From Edaphochlamys debaryana (lineage: Eukaryota > Chlorophyta > Chlorophyceae > Chlamydomonadales), in the NCBI GenBank assembly GCA_016858145.1, contig JAEHOE010000215.1, positions 61,201-125,200 on the forward strand: 64,000 nucleotides of DNA. Reading direction: 5' to 3'. Shown here in pieces: positions 47,690-58,200 of the stretch. Below the pieces are notes generated by a model, which was given only the letters and a program-made list of their open reading frames with translations, was not told the origin of the DNA and ran no database searches. The translations under genes were made by a program, and so were the position numbers. Numbering within the stretch: position 1 is the stretch's first letter; each line of letters begins with the position of its first letter.

Positions 47690-50599
47690 TAAGGCTACCA
47701 AATGTGCCAGCGCTATCACGACCAATGTGGAGAAGTTCGTGGAGCTCTTTGGCGGCACCTATGAGCCGTCCGTGTTCGTCGGGGAGGTCGTCAAGTAGGT
47801 TCTACGATATAGCAGTTGAGGGTTGGCAGGGTTGCGCTGACGGGCTCGGCGCCATCTGGCACGCACACAGGCAGCTGCTGCCCGGAGCCATCATCTTCTA
47901 CAGTTCCCCGACGACGAAAGAGATTAAGTATGAAGCTCTCGGGTGGATGGACCACCCGGAGATACACAAGAGGATACATGAGTGGGCAGGGGACCTGTAC
48001 GCGGTCCGCCGGCTGTCGGCGGTCCCCGCCGGCGTCCGCCTCACTAAGGCCCAGTCAGCACAGCCACCGTTAAGCGTGCCGAAGCCCAATCCCTTATCCA
48101 AGCACCTGCGGGAGAAGCTTCGCCTGGCGTGGACGGTAAGCTGGGTACACAGTCTGAGGGCCACACCAGTCTGCATTCAAAGGTTGTACCGTTGGCCGCC
48201 GGCCGTGCTGACACGAACTGCGTGCTACCGCCGCCCCAGATGGTCACACAGAAGGCAATGGCAGCAGTTGGTGGGGCCAAGAAGCTGTGCAATGCTGGTA
48301 AGAAGCCGGAAACCGGTTCAGGTGCAGTGGTCAGCGTATGGCTGCCCAGCGAGGACAGCTGTGGGTGCGGCGGTTCCTGCGTGGAGGCCCGCATTGCGCT
48401 GGGGTGGCCGGCGGTGCCCTTGGTGGACCCCCAGATAATCTCCCTGGCCAACCCCGCCATGGAGGCGGGAATCGAGTGGGCGTGCGGAAGAAGCCCTGAG
48501 TATGCGGAGGCCGCGGCCAGGTCAGTTGCAGTCATGGTTATCTTCTAGCGTCCTGTAGCCCGTCTTGGCAATTAAAACTGCGTTGGGTCTATGGCGTGCA
48601 GGTTGGACGCAGAGTGGGCGGAGGAGAAGCGCCGCTATCAGGTGCGTACTTCAGGACCGCGGTGAGAGTGCGAGCTTGCGGCCTCCCTTCCTCCCTTCCT
48701 CCCTTTCTCCCCTCCTCACTTCCCCTCCCTCCCTCCCTCACCTTGCAGGCGGCCAAGGAGGCCGCCAAGGCCAGCAGCGCTGACGCGGACGCAGACCTGT
48801 TCGCGCTGGACCCCGAGGTGGATGGCGAGGAGGACGCTGAGCTAGCAGGACCCTCTGCGGGTGGCGCACTGGTCAGCCCTGATCTGCTCGCCTCTGTGTT
48901 CGCGTCCTATAACCTGGGCGGCAAGAAAAACAACGAGCAGCGCCTACGTGCAGAGCTGGCCGAGAAGGGGGTTCGGCTCAGCAGCGAAAGGCTGGCGAGT
49001 GCGCTCAAGGCGGCGGGGCTTGCATGGGGCAAGCCAACGGCGGCACAGGTGGGGAACACGTCTGCCAGCCTTGCCGAGCTATGCCGAGCTGACTTGAACT
49101 CCTTTCACCGGCAGGTGGTAAGCCTCAAGGATAAATTCGAGGGCTACAGCGGTGAGGGCAGCCGGTCAGAAGCGCTGAAGCGGGCGGCCGGCGAGATCGG
49201 ATTAAAGCCAACCACGGCCAGGCGTCACCTCACGGCCGCGGGTGTGGAGTTCACAAGTAAGTGTCGACTCAAGAGTCATGCAAGGCACGGCACGCACAAG
49301 TTGGCTCATGGTATCGAATGTGTTGTTACAGAGCGTGGCCGGCCTGCCAAGGCAGAGCGTGGGCGTGGGTGGAAGCGCCAGCGCAGTGCCCAGAGGGCGG
49401 CGCCTGGCGACAACGACAGTGAGGCTGCTGAGGTGAGGGCTTGAGCCAGGGAGACCTAGGGGTATGGCCACCAATCGGTCAGCTACGGGTGATGCCGACT
49501 GTTTGCCGTTTTGCAGACCGACGCTGATGAGGAGCTGGCGCAGGATGATGAGGATGACGGCGAGTCCGCTAGCGAGGTGGAGGGTGGTGCGTCCGATGAT
49601 GCTGACGACGTTGACGAGGACGCGCCATGCGCGATCTGCGGGGCGACGGAGGCTGGCACCAAGGGCACCATGATCTTCTGTGACGACTGCGACGCCTGCT
49701 ATCACGTGTCCTGCCACCGACCACCCCTCAGACGCACGCCCCCTGGACGGTGGCACTGTTCCGAGTGCAAGCCTACCCGCGCTCGGAGCCGCCAGCGACC
49801 CTCGGCAGGAACAGCGGGGGGACCTGGAGGTAGCGGCGAGCATGGCCTGCATCGGGAGACCTCGGCGGCAGCAGGTGGTCTCCTACCCCCACAACCCGCC
49901 CCGGCCCACGCCGTCTCGCCCACAGCGGCGCAGCAGACGGCGACGCTGGCGGCAGCGAGGGCCGGGGGCGGACGTGGGACCAGAAGGCTCAGTACGCGGG
50001 CAGCTCCGACTGCAGCGCTCTCCGTCTCGCCCACAGCCCTGCCGCCGCAGGCTATGGGCCCGGCGGCCGGGGCGGGGGCTGGACCTGGGCCTGGGCTGCT
50101 CCCTCCACACGCCGCCCCTGCTTCAGCTGCTGACGGAGGGCAGCAGCAGAATGCGACGCGGGTGGCGGGCGGGGCTCGCAGCGAGAGCTCACGCGGGCCT
50201 CCCCCGCTCCCACCTCCGCCGCCCTCAGCCCCGGCGCACCTCAGTCCCAGTCTGGTCGTCTCGCCCACAGCCCTGCCGCCGCAGGCTATGGGCGCGGCGG
50301 CCGGGGCGGGGGGTGGACCTGGGCCTGGGCTGCTCCTCCACACGCCGCCCCTGCTTCAGCTGCTGACGGAGGGCAGCAGCAGAATGCGACGCGGTGGCGG
50401 GCGGGGCTCGCAGCGAGAGCTCACGCGGGCCTCCCCCGCTCCCACCTCCGCCGCCCTCAGCCCCGGCGCACCTCAGTCCCAGTCTGGTCGTCTCGCCCAC
50501 AGCCCTGCCGCCCCAGGCTATGGGCGCGGCGGCCGGGGCGGAGGGTGGACCTGGGCCTGGGCTGCTCCCTCCACACGCCGCCCCTGCTTCCGCTGCTGA
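47690..50599 (+). CDS. AT-hook/PHD-finger protein, copy B (canonical C4HC3 finger)
   Basis: Exons about 47835-48135, 48240-48520, 48602-48641, 48749-49048, 49124-49256, 49332-49432 and 49517 onward, exactly 5,087 bp from copy A. The PHD finger at 49628-49768 has a complete C4HC3 set: CAIC, CDDC, His in CYHVSC (CAC 49702-49704), Cys, then CSEC. PHD fingers commonly read histone H3 tails. Within the minisatellite a lost C near 50330 shifts the frame, so this copy ends at 50599 while copy A runs to 46985. The C-termini are therefore different although the N-terminal parts are practically identical. Whether the indels are real or assembly noise is open. Confidence 0.7.
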
Positions 50600-51997
50600 C
50601 GGAGGGCAGCAGCAGAATGCGACGCGGGTGGCGGGCGGGGCTCGCAGCGAGAGCTCACGCGGGCCTCCCCCGCTCCCACCTCCGCCGCCCTCAGCCCCGG
50701 CGCACCTCAGTCCCAGTCTGGTCGTCTCGCCCACAGCCCTGCCGCCCCAGGCTATGGGCGCGGCGGCCGGGGCGGAGGGTGGACCTGGGCCTGGGCTGCT
50801 CCCTCCACACGCCGCCCTGCTTCCGCTGCTGACGGAGGGCAGCAGCAGAATGCGACGCGGGTGGCGGGCGGGGCTCGCAGCGAGAGCTCACGCGGGCCTC
50901 CCCCGCTCCCACCTCCGCCGCCCTCAGCCCCGGCGCACCTCAGTCCCAGTCTGGTCGTCTCGCCCACAGCCCTGCCGCCGCAGGCTATGGGCGCGGCGGC
51001 CGGGGCGGGGGGTGGACCTGGGCCTGGGCTGCTCCCTCCACACGCCGCCCCTGCTTCCGCTGCTGACGGAGGGCAGCAGCAGAATGCGACGCGGGTGGCC
51101 GGCGGGGCTGGCAGCGAGAGCTCACGCCGGCCTCCCCCGCTCCCACCTCCGCCGCCCTCAGCCCCGGCGCACCTCAGTCCCAGTCTGGTCGTCTCGCCCA
51201 CAGCCCTGCCGCCGCAGGCTATGGGCGCGGCGGCCGGGGCGGGGGGGTGGACCTGGGCCTGGGCTGCTCCCTCCACACGCCGCCCCTGCTTCAGCTGCTG
51301 ACGGAGGGCAGCAGCAGAATGCGACACGGGTGGCGGGCGGGGCTCGCAGCGAGAGCTCACGCGGGCCTCCCCCGCTCCCACCTCCGCCGCCCTCAGCCCC
51401 GGCGCACCTCAGTCCCAGTCTGGTCGTCTCGCCCACAGCCCTGCCGCCCCAGGCTATGGGCGCGGCGGCCGGGGCGGGGGGTGGACCTGGGCCTGGGCTG
51501 CTCCCTCCACACGCCGCCCCTGCTTCCGCTGCTGACGGAGGGCAGCAGCAGAATGCGACGCGGGTGGCCGGCGGGGCTGGCAGCGAGAGCTCACGCGGGC
51601 CTCCCCCGCTCCCACCTCCGCCGCCCTCAGCCCCGGCGCACCTCAGTCCCAGTCTGGTCGTCTCGCCCACAGCCCTGCCGCCCCAGGCTATGGGCGCGGC
51701 GGCCGGGGCGGAGGGTGGACCTGGGCCTGGGCTGCTCCCTCCACACGCCGCCCCTGCTTCCGCTGCTGACGGAGGGCAGCAGCAGAATGCGACGCGGGTG
51801 GCCGGCGGGGCTGGCAGCGAGAGCTCACGCGGGCCTCCCCCGCTCCCACCTCCGCCGCCCTCAGCCCCGGCGCACCTCAGTCCCAGTCTGGTCGTCTCGC
51901 CCACAGCCCTGCCGCCCCAGGCTATGGGCGCGGCGGCCGGGGCGGAGGGTGGACCTGGGCCTGGGCTGCTCCCTCCACACGCCGCCCCGACTCAGCA
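50032..51997 (+). repeat. 235-237-bp coding minisatellite, array B
   Basis: Same nine-unit structure as array A. Single-base changes of length at about 50330 (lost C), 50816 (lost C) and 51241 (extra G) break the frame repeatedly. Confidence 0.92.
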
Positions 51998-52076
51998 GTC
52001 GCACCCAGCGGGCAGCAGCAGCGGGGGATAGACATGGTGGGGGTGGTCCAAGTTGGATCTCCGGTGCTTGAAGGGC

Positions 52077-52885
52077 GGGTAGACACAGGCCAGAACGACA
52101 CTGCCGTAGCCATGCATATGTATTACTTGTGCTATGTACGAAGTTTGGGGGCCATCGGATGACATCGGGTTTGCAGGTATGGGTGAGGGACACCCTTGGG
52201 GGTGGGGTCCGCGGTGGTCCTCGACCTACTCCGTCGGAAGTCGACCAGTTCCGATTGCCGCGGAACTGAAGCTATGGTGCAACGAGTGACACTTGCTGAG
52301 GTTTGTGCGGTCGGTTTGTGGAGTTGCTAGCTGGGGTGACAGAATGCCTCCATTTTTGGCTTCCGGCATGTTGCCGACATGTTGACGTGGACACGGGCCA
52401 GGTGTGACACAGGCCAGAACGGCACTGCCGTAGCCATGCATATGTGTTACTTGTGCTATGTACGAAGTTTGGGGGCCATCGGATGACATCGGGTTTGCAG
52501 GTATGGGTGAGGGACTCCCTTGGGGGTGGGGTCCGCGGTGGTCCTCGACCTAGTCCGTCCGAAGTCGACCTGTACCGATTGCCGCGAAACTGAAGCTATG
52601 GTGCAACGAGTGGTACTTGCGGAGGTTTGTGCGGGCGGTTTGTGGAGATGCTGGCTGGGGTGACAGAAGGCCTCTCGTCTCGGCCGCCGGCATGTTGCCG
52701 ACATGTTGACACGGGCGAGGCGTGACGCTGGTCGCGTCGGAGCAGTGCAGGTGTGCAGATGCAGATACATACGCAATGACCCAACGCGCACACTCCGCTA
52801 GGGCCAGAGTTGAGGTCACGCAAGCACAAGATACCCTCCTAGGGCCGAAGGGGCCAGACGCCAGAGTGACCCCGTAACCCGTTCA
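52077..52885 (+). repeat. 323-bp tandem repeats (about 2.5 copies)
   Basis: Period seen from GACACAGGCCAGAACG at 52083 and 52406. Each contains ATGCATATGTRTTACTTGTG, GTCCGCGGTGGTCCTCGACC and GCATGTTGCCGACATGTTGAC. The second half of the last copy has diverged. The block 52217-52885 recurs at 61850-62515. Confidence 0.88.
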
Positions 52886-55032
52886 GAATGCCGTCCATTG
52901 CAATTCCTATAGCTAGCCTGCCTTGGTCCCAAGACTTGGCACGTAGCAACCCTTGCCCAACACCAGCACTTTACAGCGCCAGAGAGTCAGCCTGCCCTTG
53001 GCCCAGGCAGGCGCTCTGCTGCATTCCAGTTTTGCAGCCGCAAGCCCCCGCCCGTACCCCTAAGCACCGCACGCTCATGCTCAGTTCAGAATGCCGTCCG
53101 TTGCAAGCCCTACAGCTAGCCTGCATTGGTCCCAAGACTTAGCACGTAGCAACCCTTGACCAACACCAGCACTTTACAGCGCCAGAGAGTCAGCCTGCCC
53201 TTGGCCCAGGCAGGCGCTCTGCTGCATTCCAGTTTTGCAGCCGCAAGCCCCCGCCCGTACCCCTAAGCACCGCACGCTCATGCTCAGTTCAGAATGCCGT
53301 CCGTTGCAAGCCCTACAGCTAGCCTGCATTGGTCCCAAGACTTAGCACGTAGCAACCCTTGACCAACACCAGCACTTTACAGCGCCAGAGAGTCAGCCTG
53401 CCCTTGGCCCAGGCAGGCGCTCTGCTGCATTCCAGTTTTGCAGCCGCAAGCCCCCGCCCGTACCCCTAAGCACCGCACGCTCATGCTCAGTTCAGAATGC
53501 CGTCCGTTTGCAAGCCCTACAGCTAGCCTGCATTGGTCCCAAGACTTGGCACGTAGCAACCCTTGCCCAACACCAGCACTTTACAGCGCCAGAGAGTCAG
53601 CCTGCCCTTGGCCCAGGCAGGCGCTCTGCTGCATCCAGTTTTGCAGCCGCAAGCCCCCGCCCGTACCCCTAAGCACCGCACGCTCATGCTCAGTTCAGAA
53701 TGCCGTCCATTGCAATTCCTATAGCTAGCCTGCATTGGTCCCAAGACTTGGCACGTAGCAACCCTTGCCCAACACCAGCACTTTACAGCGCCCAGAGAGT
53801 CAGCCTGCCCTTGGCCCAGGCAGGCGCTCTGCTGCATTCCAGTTTTGCAGCCGCAAGCCCCCGCCCGTACCCCTAAGCACCGCACGCTCATGCTCAGTTC
53901 AGAATGCCGTCCGTTGCAAGCCCTACAGCTAGCCTGCATTGGTCCCAAGACTTAGCACGTAGCAACCCTTGCCCAACACCAGCACTTTACAGCGCCAGAG
54001 AGTCAGCCTGCCCTTGGCCCAGGCAGGGCTCTGCTGCATCCAGTTTTGCAGCCGCAAGCCCCCGCCCGTACCCCTAAGCACCGCACGCTCATGCTCAGTT
54101 CAGAATGCCGTCCGTTGCAAGCCCTACAGCTAGCCTGCATTGGTCCCAAGACTTAGCACGTAGCAACTCTTGCCCAACACCAGCACTTAACAGCGCCAGA
54201 GAGTCAGCCTGCCCTTGGCCCAGGCAGGGCTCTGCTGCATTCCAGTTTTGCAGCCGCAAGCCCCCGCCCGTACCCCTAAGCACCGCACGCTCATGCTCAG
54301 TTCAGAATGCCGTCCGTTGCAAGCCCTACAGCTTAGCCTGCATTGGTCCCAAGACTTGGCACGTAGCAACCCTTGCCCAACACCAGCACTTTACAGCGCC
54401 AGAGAGTCAGCCTGCCCTTGGCCCAGGCAGGCGCTCTGCTGCATTCCAGTTTTGCAGCCGCAAGCCCCCGCCCGTACCCCTAAGCACCGCACGCTCATGC
54501 TCAGTTCAGAATGCCGTCCGTTGCAAGCCCTACAGCTAGCCTGCATTGGTCCCAAGACTTAGCACGTAGCAACTCTTGCCCAACACCAGCACTTAACAGC
54601 GCCAGAGAGTCAGCCTGCCCTTGGCCCAGGCAGGGCTCTGCTGCATTCCAGTTTTGCAGCCGCAAGCCCCCGCCCGTACCCCTAAGCACCGCACGCTCAT
54701 GCTCAGTTCAGAATGCCGTCCGTTGCAAGCCCTACAGCTAGCCTGCATTGGTCCCAAGACTTGGCACGTAGCAACCCTTGCCCAACACCAGCACTTTACA
54801 GCGCCAGAGAGTCAGCCTGCCCTTGGCCCAGGCAGGCGCTCTGCTGCATTCCAGTTTTGCAGCCGCAAGCCCCCGCCCGTACCCTAAGCACCGCACGCTC
54901 ATGCTCAGTTCAGAATTGCCGTCCGTTGCAAGCCCTACAGCTAGCCTGCATTGGTCCAAGACTTAGCACGTAGCAACTCTTGCCCAACACCAGCACTTTA
55001 CAGCGCCAGAGAGTCAGCCTGCCCTTGGCCCG
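52882..55032 (+). repeat. 203-bp satellite array 1
   Basis: About 10.6 copies; TTCAGAATGCCGTCC recurs with spacing 201-204 bp from 52882 to 54908. The array breaks off inside a unit at CTTGGCCC (55032), where the KDZ element begins. Not coding; contains TTTACAGCGCCAGAGAGTCA in every unit. Confidence 0.95.
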
Positions 55033-55200
55033 CGTCCCTTGCCCTGGCTCTCACAAGTCCGGCAATGCGCATCGGGCCGCCAGGGTCTCAAACCCTGGAG
55101 AGCAGTGCTGACATACGGCGCAAGATGCAGCGATAGGATCCGCCCCTTGCTGCTAGTCGGCTCTACCCCCTCCAGCGCCTGCTCCAGAAGGCCCACGCGG

Positions 55201-58200
55201 TTAGCGGTAGTACGCCCCAGCGCGTCCCAGCTCCATGGCTAGAAGCTCAAGCTCCTCGCCGCACCTCAAGCGCTCCTGCCACGCTCTGAACAGGGACACT
55301 CCATGCGGGCCGTGCTGCGCGTGGGCTGCGCCTCGCCATCAGGCTCGCCGCCCCAGGGGTACCGCTGGTTCAGCACGGCGTGGTACGCATTGGCCGCGGT
55401 CAAGCCCTGCTTCAGCTCGCCTGAAACTGCCCCAGGGACAGAGCTCCAGCTCATCAGCTGCTCCCACAGAGCTCGCACTCGGCCCTTAGCCCGATTCTTC
55501 TCCTTGAGCGCCAGCTGCTGATGCTTGCGCCTGCCGCTTAGGTGCCGCACCACTTGCTCCAGCGCATGCACGTCAACGACGGCGTCCTGTCAGGCAGGAT
55601 GAGGGGGAGGGTGCCCACGCGTGGTCTGAGGTATGAGCCTTACAGGCCTGCAACAGCCATACTGAGCGAACCATGGTTCCCCTGGAGCGAATCGTGTCGT
55701 TGACCCCGCCTCACCTCCACTTCCGTGAACGCTTCCGGAGCTCGCCCCCGCGCCAGCTCAGACAGTGCCTCTGCCCAAGCCGCAGTGCCGGGCTCAAGGC
55801 CAGGGGTACCCGAGGCACCACCACCCCGGCTCCGCTGCCAGCTCCGCCTGCAAGCGAGCGAGCCTGCTCCTGGATGGTCCGCAGCAATGCGGGCCGCTGC
55901 CGGACAGGCACCGAGTCTGCGCCTGGGAACAGAAGCCCCAGTCGGACACCGTCCTGAGCTGACGTCCACAGCATCATCGCGCTGCAGTTTGAGGAGGGCC
56001 AGCCGGCAGCGCACATACTCTCCGCGCACGGCTGCCGGCTGGTCCACGGCGGGCTGGTCCAATGCCTGCACTCGCTCAGTGCGGCTCGCCATCATTTGCT
56101 CGACCTGCAGACCCCATGCAAAGCACAACGTTAGTTACAAGCTGCCTCAGCAATTGAAGACACCGCCATAAGCTTCACCCACCTCGACAATGGTCCGGTC
56201 CGAGGCCTCTGCAAGAGCAGGGGTCAGCAGCGCGATGCGGTGCTCCGCGGCCCTGAGGGCTGCCTCACAGCGAACCCTCATTCGCTCGAGGCGGCCAGGC
56301 AGGTCTGCGATGACGTCCAGCAGTACAACCAGGCTACCCGCTCCAGGTGCGCTTCCCGGTGTGCCGGGCTCATGTACTGCGTGACGGCGCCGTGTGGCCC
56401 AAACACACTGTTGAAGATCTCAGCCGGCTCCCCACTTCCCCGACCAACGCCGGGGACGTTAAGTTGTCCGAAGGCCTTCTGGCAGGGATAGCTGCGACAC
56501 AGAAGCATGGGTTAACAGCAGCTAGCACTGTCCCAATCTGCCCATTGTTCGTTGCCAGCGTCCCACCTGTGCGCGTAGCGGTGCCACGGAGGGATGAGGT
56601 GCACCATGCCCCCGCCAAGCTCCTGCAGGGCTGGCGACTGGCGGTCCAGCCACTTGGCGTACGACTTGCTCCACCTGCAACAATGCGTTACCGTGACTAC
56701 GTGCGTGGTACCTACGCGGGACACCGCATGCGTTGGCCTCACCGGCACGCGATGTCATACCACCAGAACCGCACAGCTGTGCTGGCCTTGAGTAGCGACC
56801 CGGACCGCTGCCGTTGAGTAGGCGTGCCGCTCTCCCGAAACAGATTCAGCAAGCGCAGAAGCACGCCATGCCGGCACACTGCGGCTCCAACCGCCGTGAT
56901 CAGGTTCTGCAAATGTGGCAGCACACGTGTGGCAACCTGGCTGTCAGCGCTGACCCCTCACAGCTGCTCACCTTCTTGGACTCGGCTGCCAGCACCTGCA
57001 CACAGGGACTACACGGTCAGCACGTTGGTACCGAGACCCAGCCAGGCCCTGTGCCTCTATCCCCCACCTGGTCCGCGCTGAAGTTAGAGCAGTGCGTCAC
57101 TCCAATTTGTTGTGCAGCGTGTCCATCATCTAGGACTGCCTGCACGCTCTGGTTGGAAAGGAAGAAGCGGCGCCTGCCCGGCTGCTTGTAAGCAGACGTG
57201 TAGCCTTTCTGGGACAGGAGGTTGGCCTTGAAGTTGCAATCGAAGTGGACGGAATGCAGCTCTGCGGGCCCAGGCCCACTAATCTCCGGTCCACGGCGCC
57301 CGCCAGCCAGTGCACCGACACGGCCGACCGCGGGTCCTGTCAGCCAGGGTCAAACGATGGGGCAGGCGTCAGTGAACGAGAAGTCGGCCCGCGGGCGGAT
57401 TCCTCATGCCCACAACCGCGCAAACCACGCACCTGCAGCCCACGGGCAGCTGGGGCCCCGCCTCGGCCCCCGCCTGCTCCTGCTCCGCCTCCGCCCTCAG
57501 CTCAGGCTGTGGACCGGGGACCTGAGGGTGCGAACGCCAGGGAGCGGGCAGGGCAGGGAGGTGAGCAGACGGTGCAGGTGCCGCATCCAGGCGCGCAAAC
57601 AGCAAGCGCCACGCTCCCTGGACCCAGGGCGGATCTCTCATGCCCACAACCGCGCAAACCACGCACCTGCAGCCCCACGGGCAGCTGGGGCCCCGCCCTC
57701 GGCCCCCGCCTGCTCCTGCTCCGCCTCCGCCCTCAGCTCAGGCTGTGGACCGGGGACCTGAGGTGCGAACGCCAGGGAGCGGGCAGGCGGGGAGGTGAGC
57801 AGACGGTGCAGGTGCCGCATCAAGGCGCACAAACAGCAAGCGCCACGCTCCCTGGACCCAGGGCGGATCTCTCATGCCCACAACCGCGCAAACCACGCAC
57901 CTGCAGCCCCACGGGCAGCTGGGGCCCCGCCTCGGCCCCCGCCTGCTCCTGCTCCGCCTCCGCCCTCAGCTCAGGCTGTGGACCGGGGACCTGAGGTGCG
58001 AACGCCAGGGAGCGGGCAGGCGGGGAGGGTGAGCAGACGGTGCAGGTGCCGCATCCAGGCGCGCAAAACAGCAAGTGCCACGCTCCCTGTACCCAGGGCG
58101 GATCTCTCATGCCCACAACCCGCGCAAACCACGCACCTGCAGCCCCACGGGCAGCTGGGGCCCCGCCTCGGCCCCCGCCTGCTCCTGCTCCGCCTCCGCC

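Larger units (their letters stand above)
47130..52216 (+). mobile_element. 5,087-bp tandem unit B
   Basis: Head-to-tail copy of 42043-47129. In the non-repetitive 2.9 kb only one substitution is evident (A44617 versus C49704). The minisatellite shows extra single-base indels. It is followed directly by the remainder of the 323-bp repeat. Confidence 0.88.

Noticed and set aside
52882..55032. CRISPR-like array
   Set aside because: The 203-bp period has no spacer/repeat partition; whole units are conserved, as in a eukaryotic satellite.
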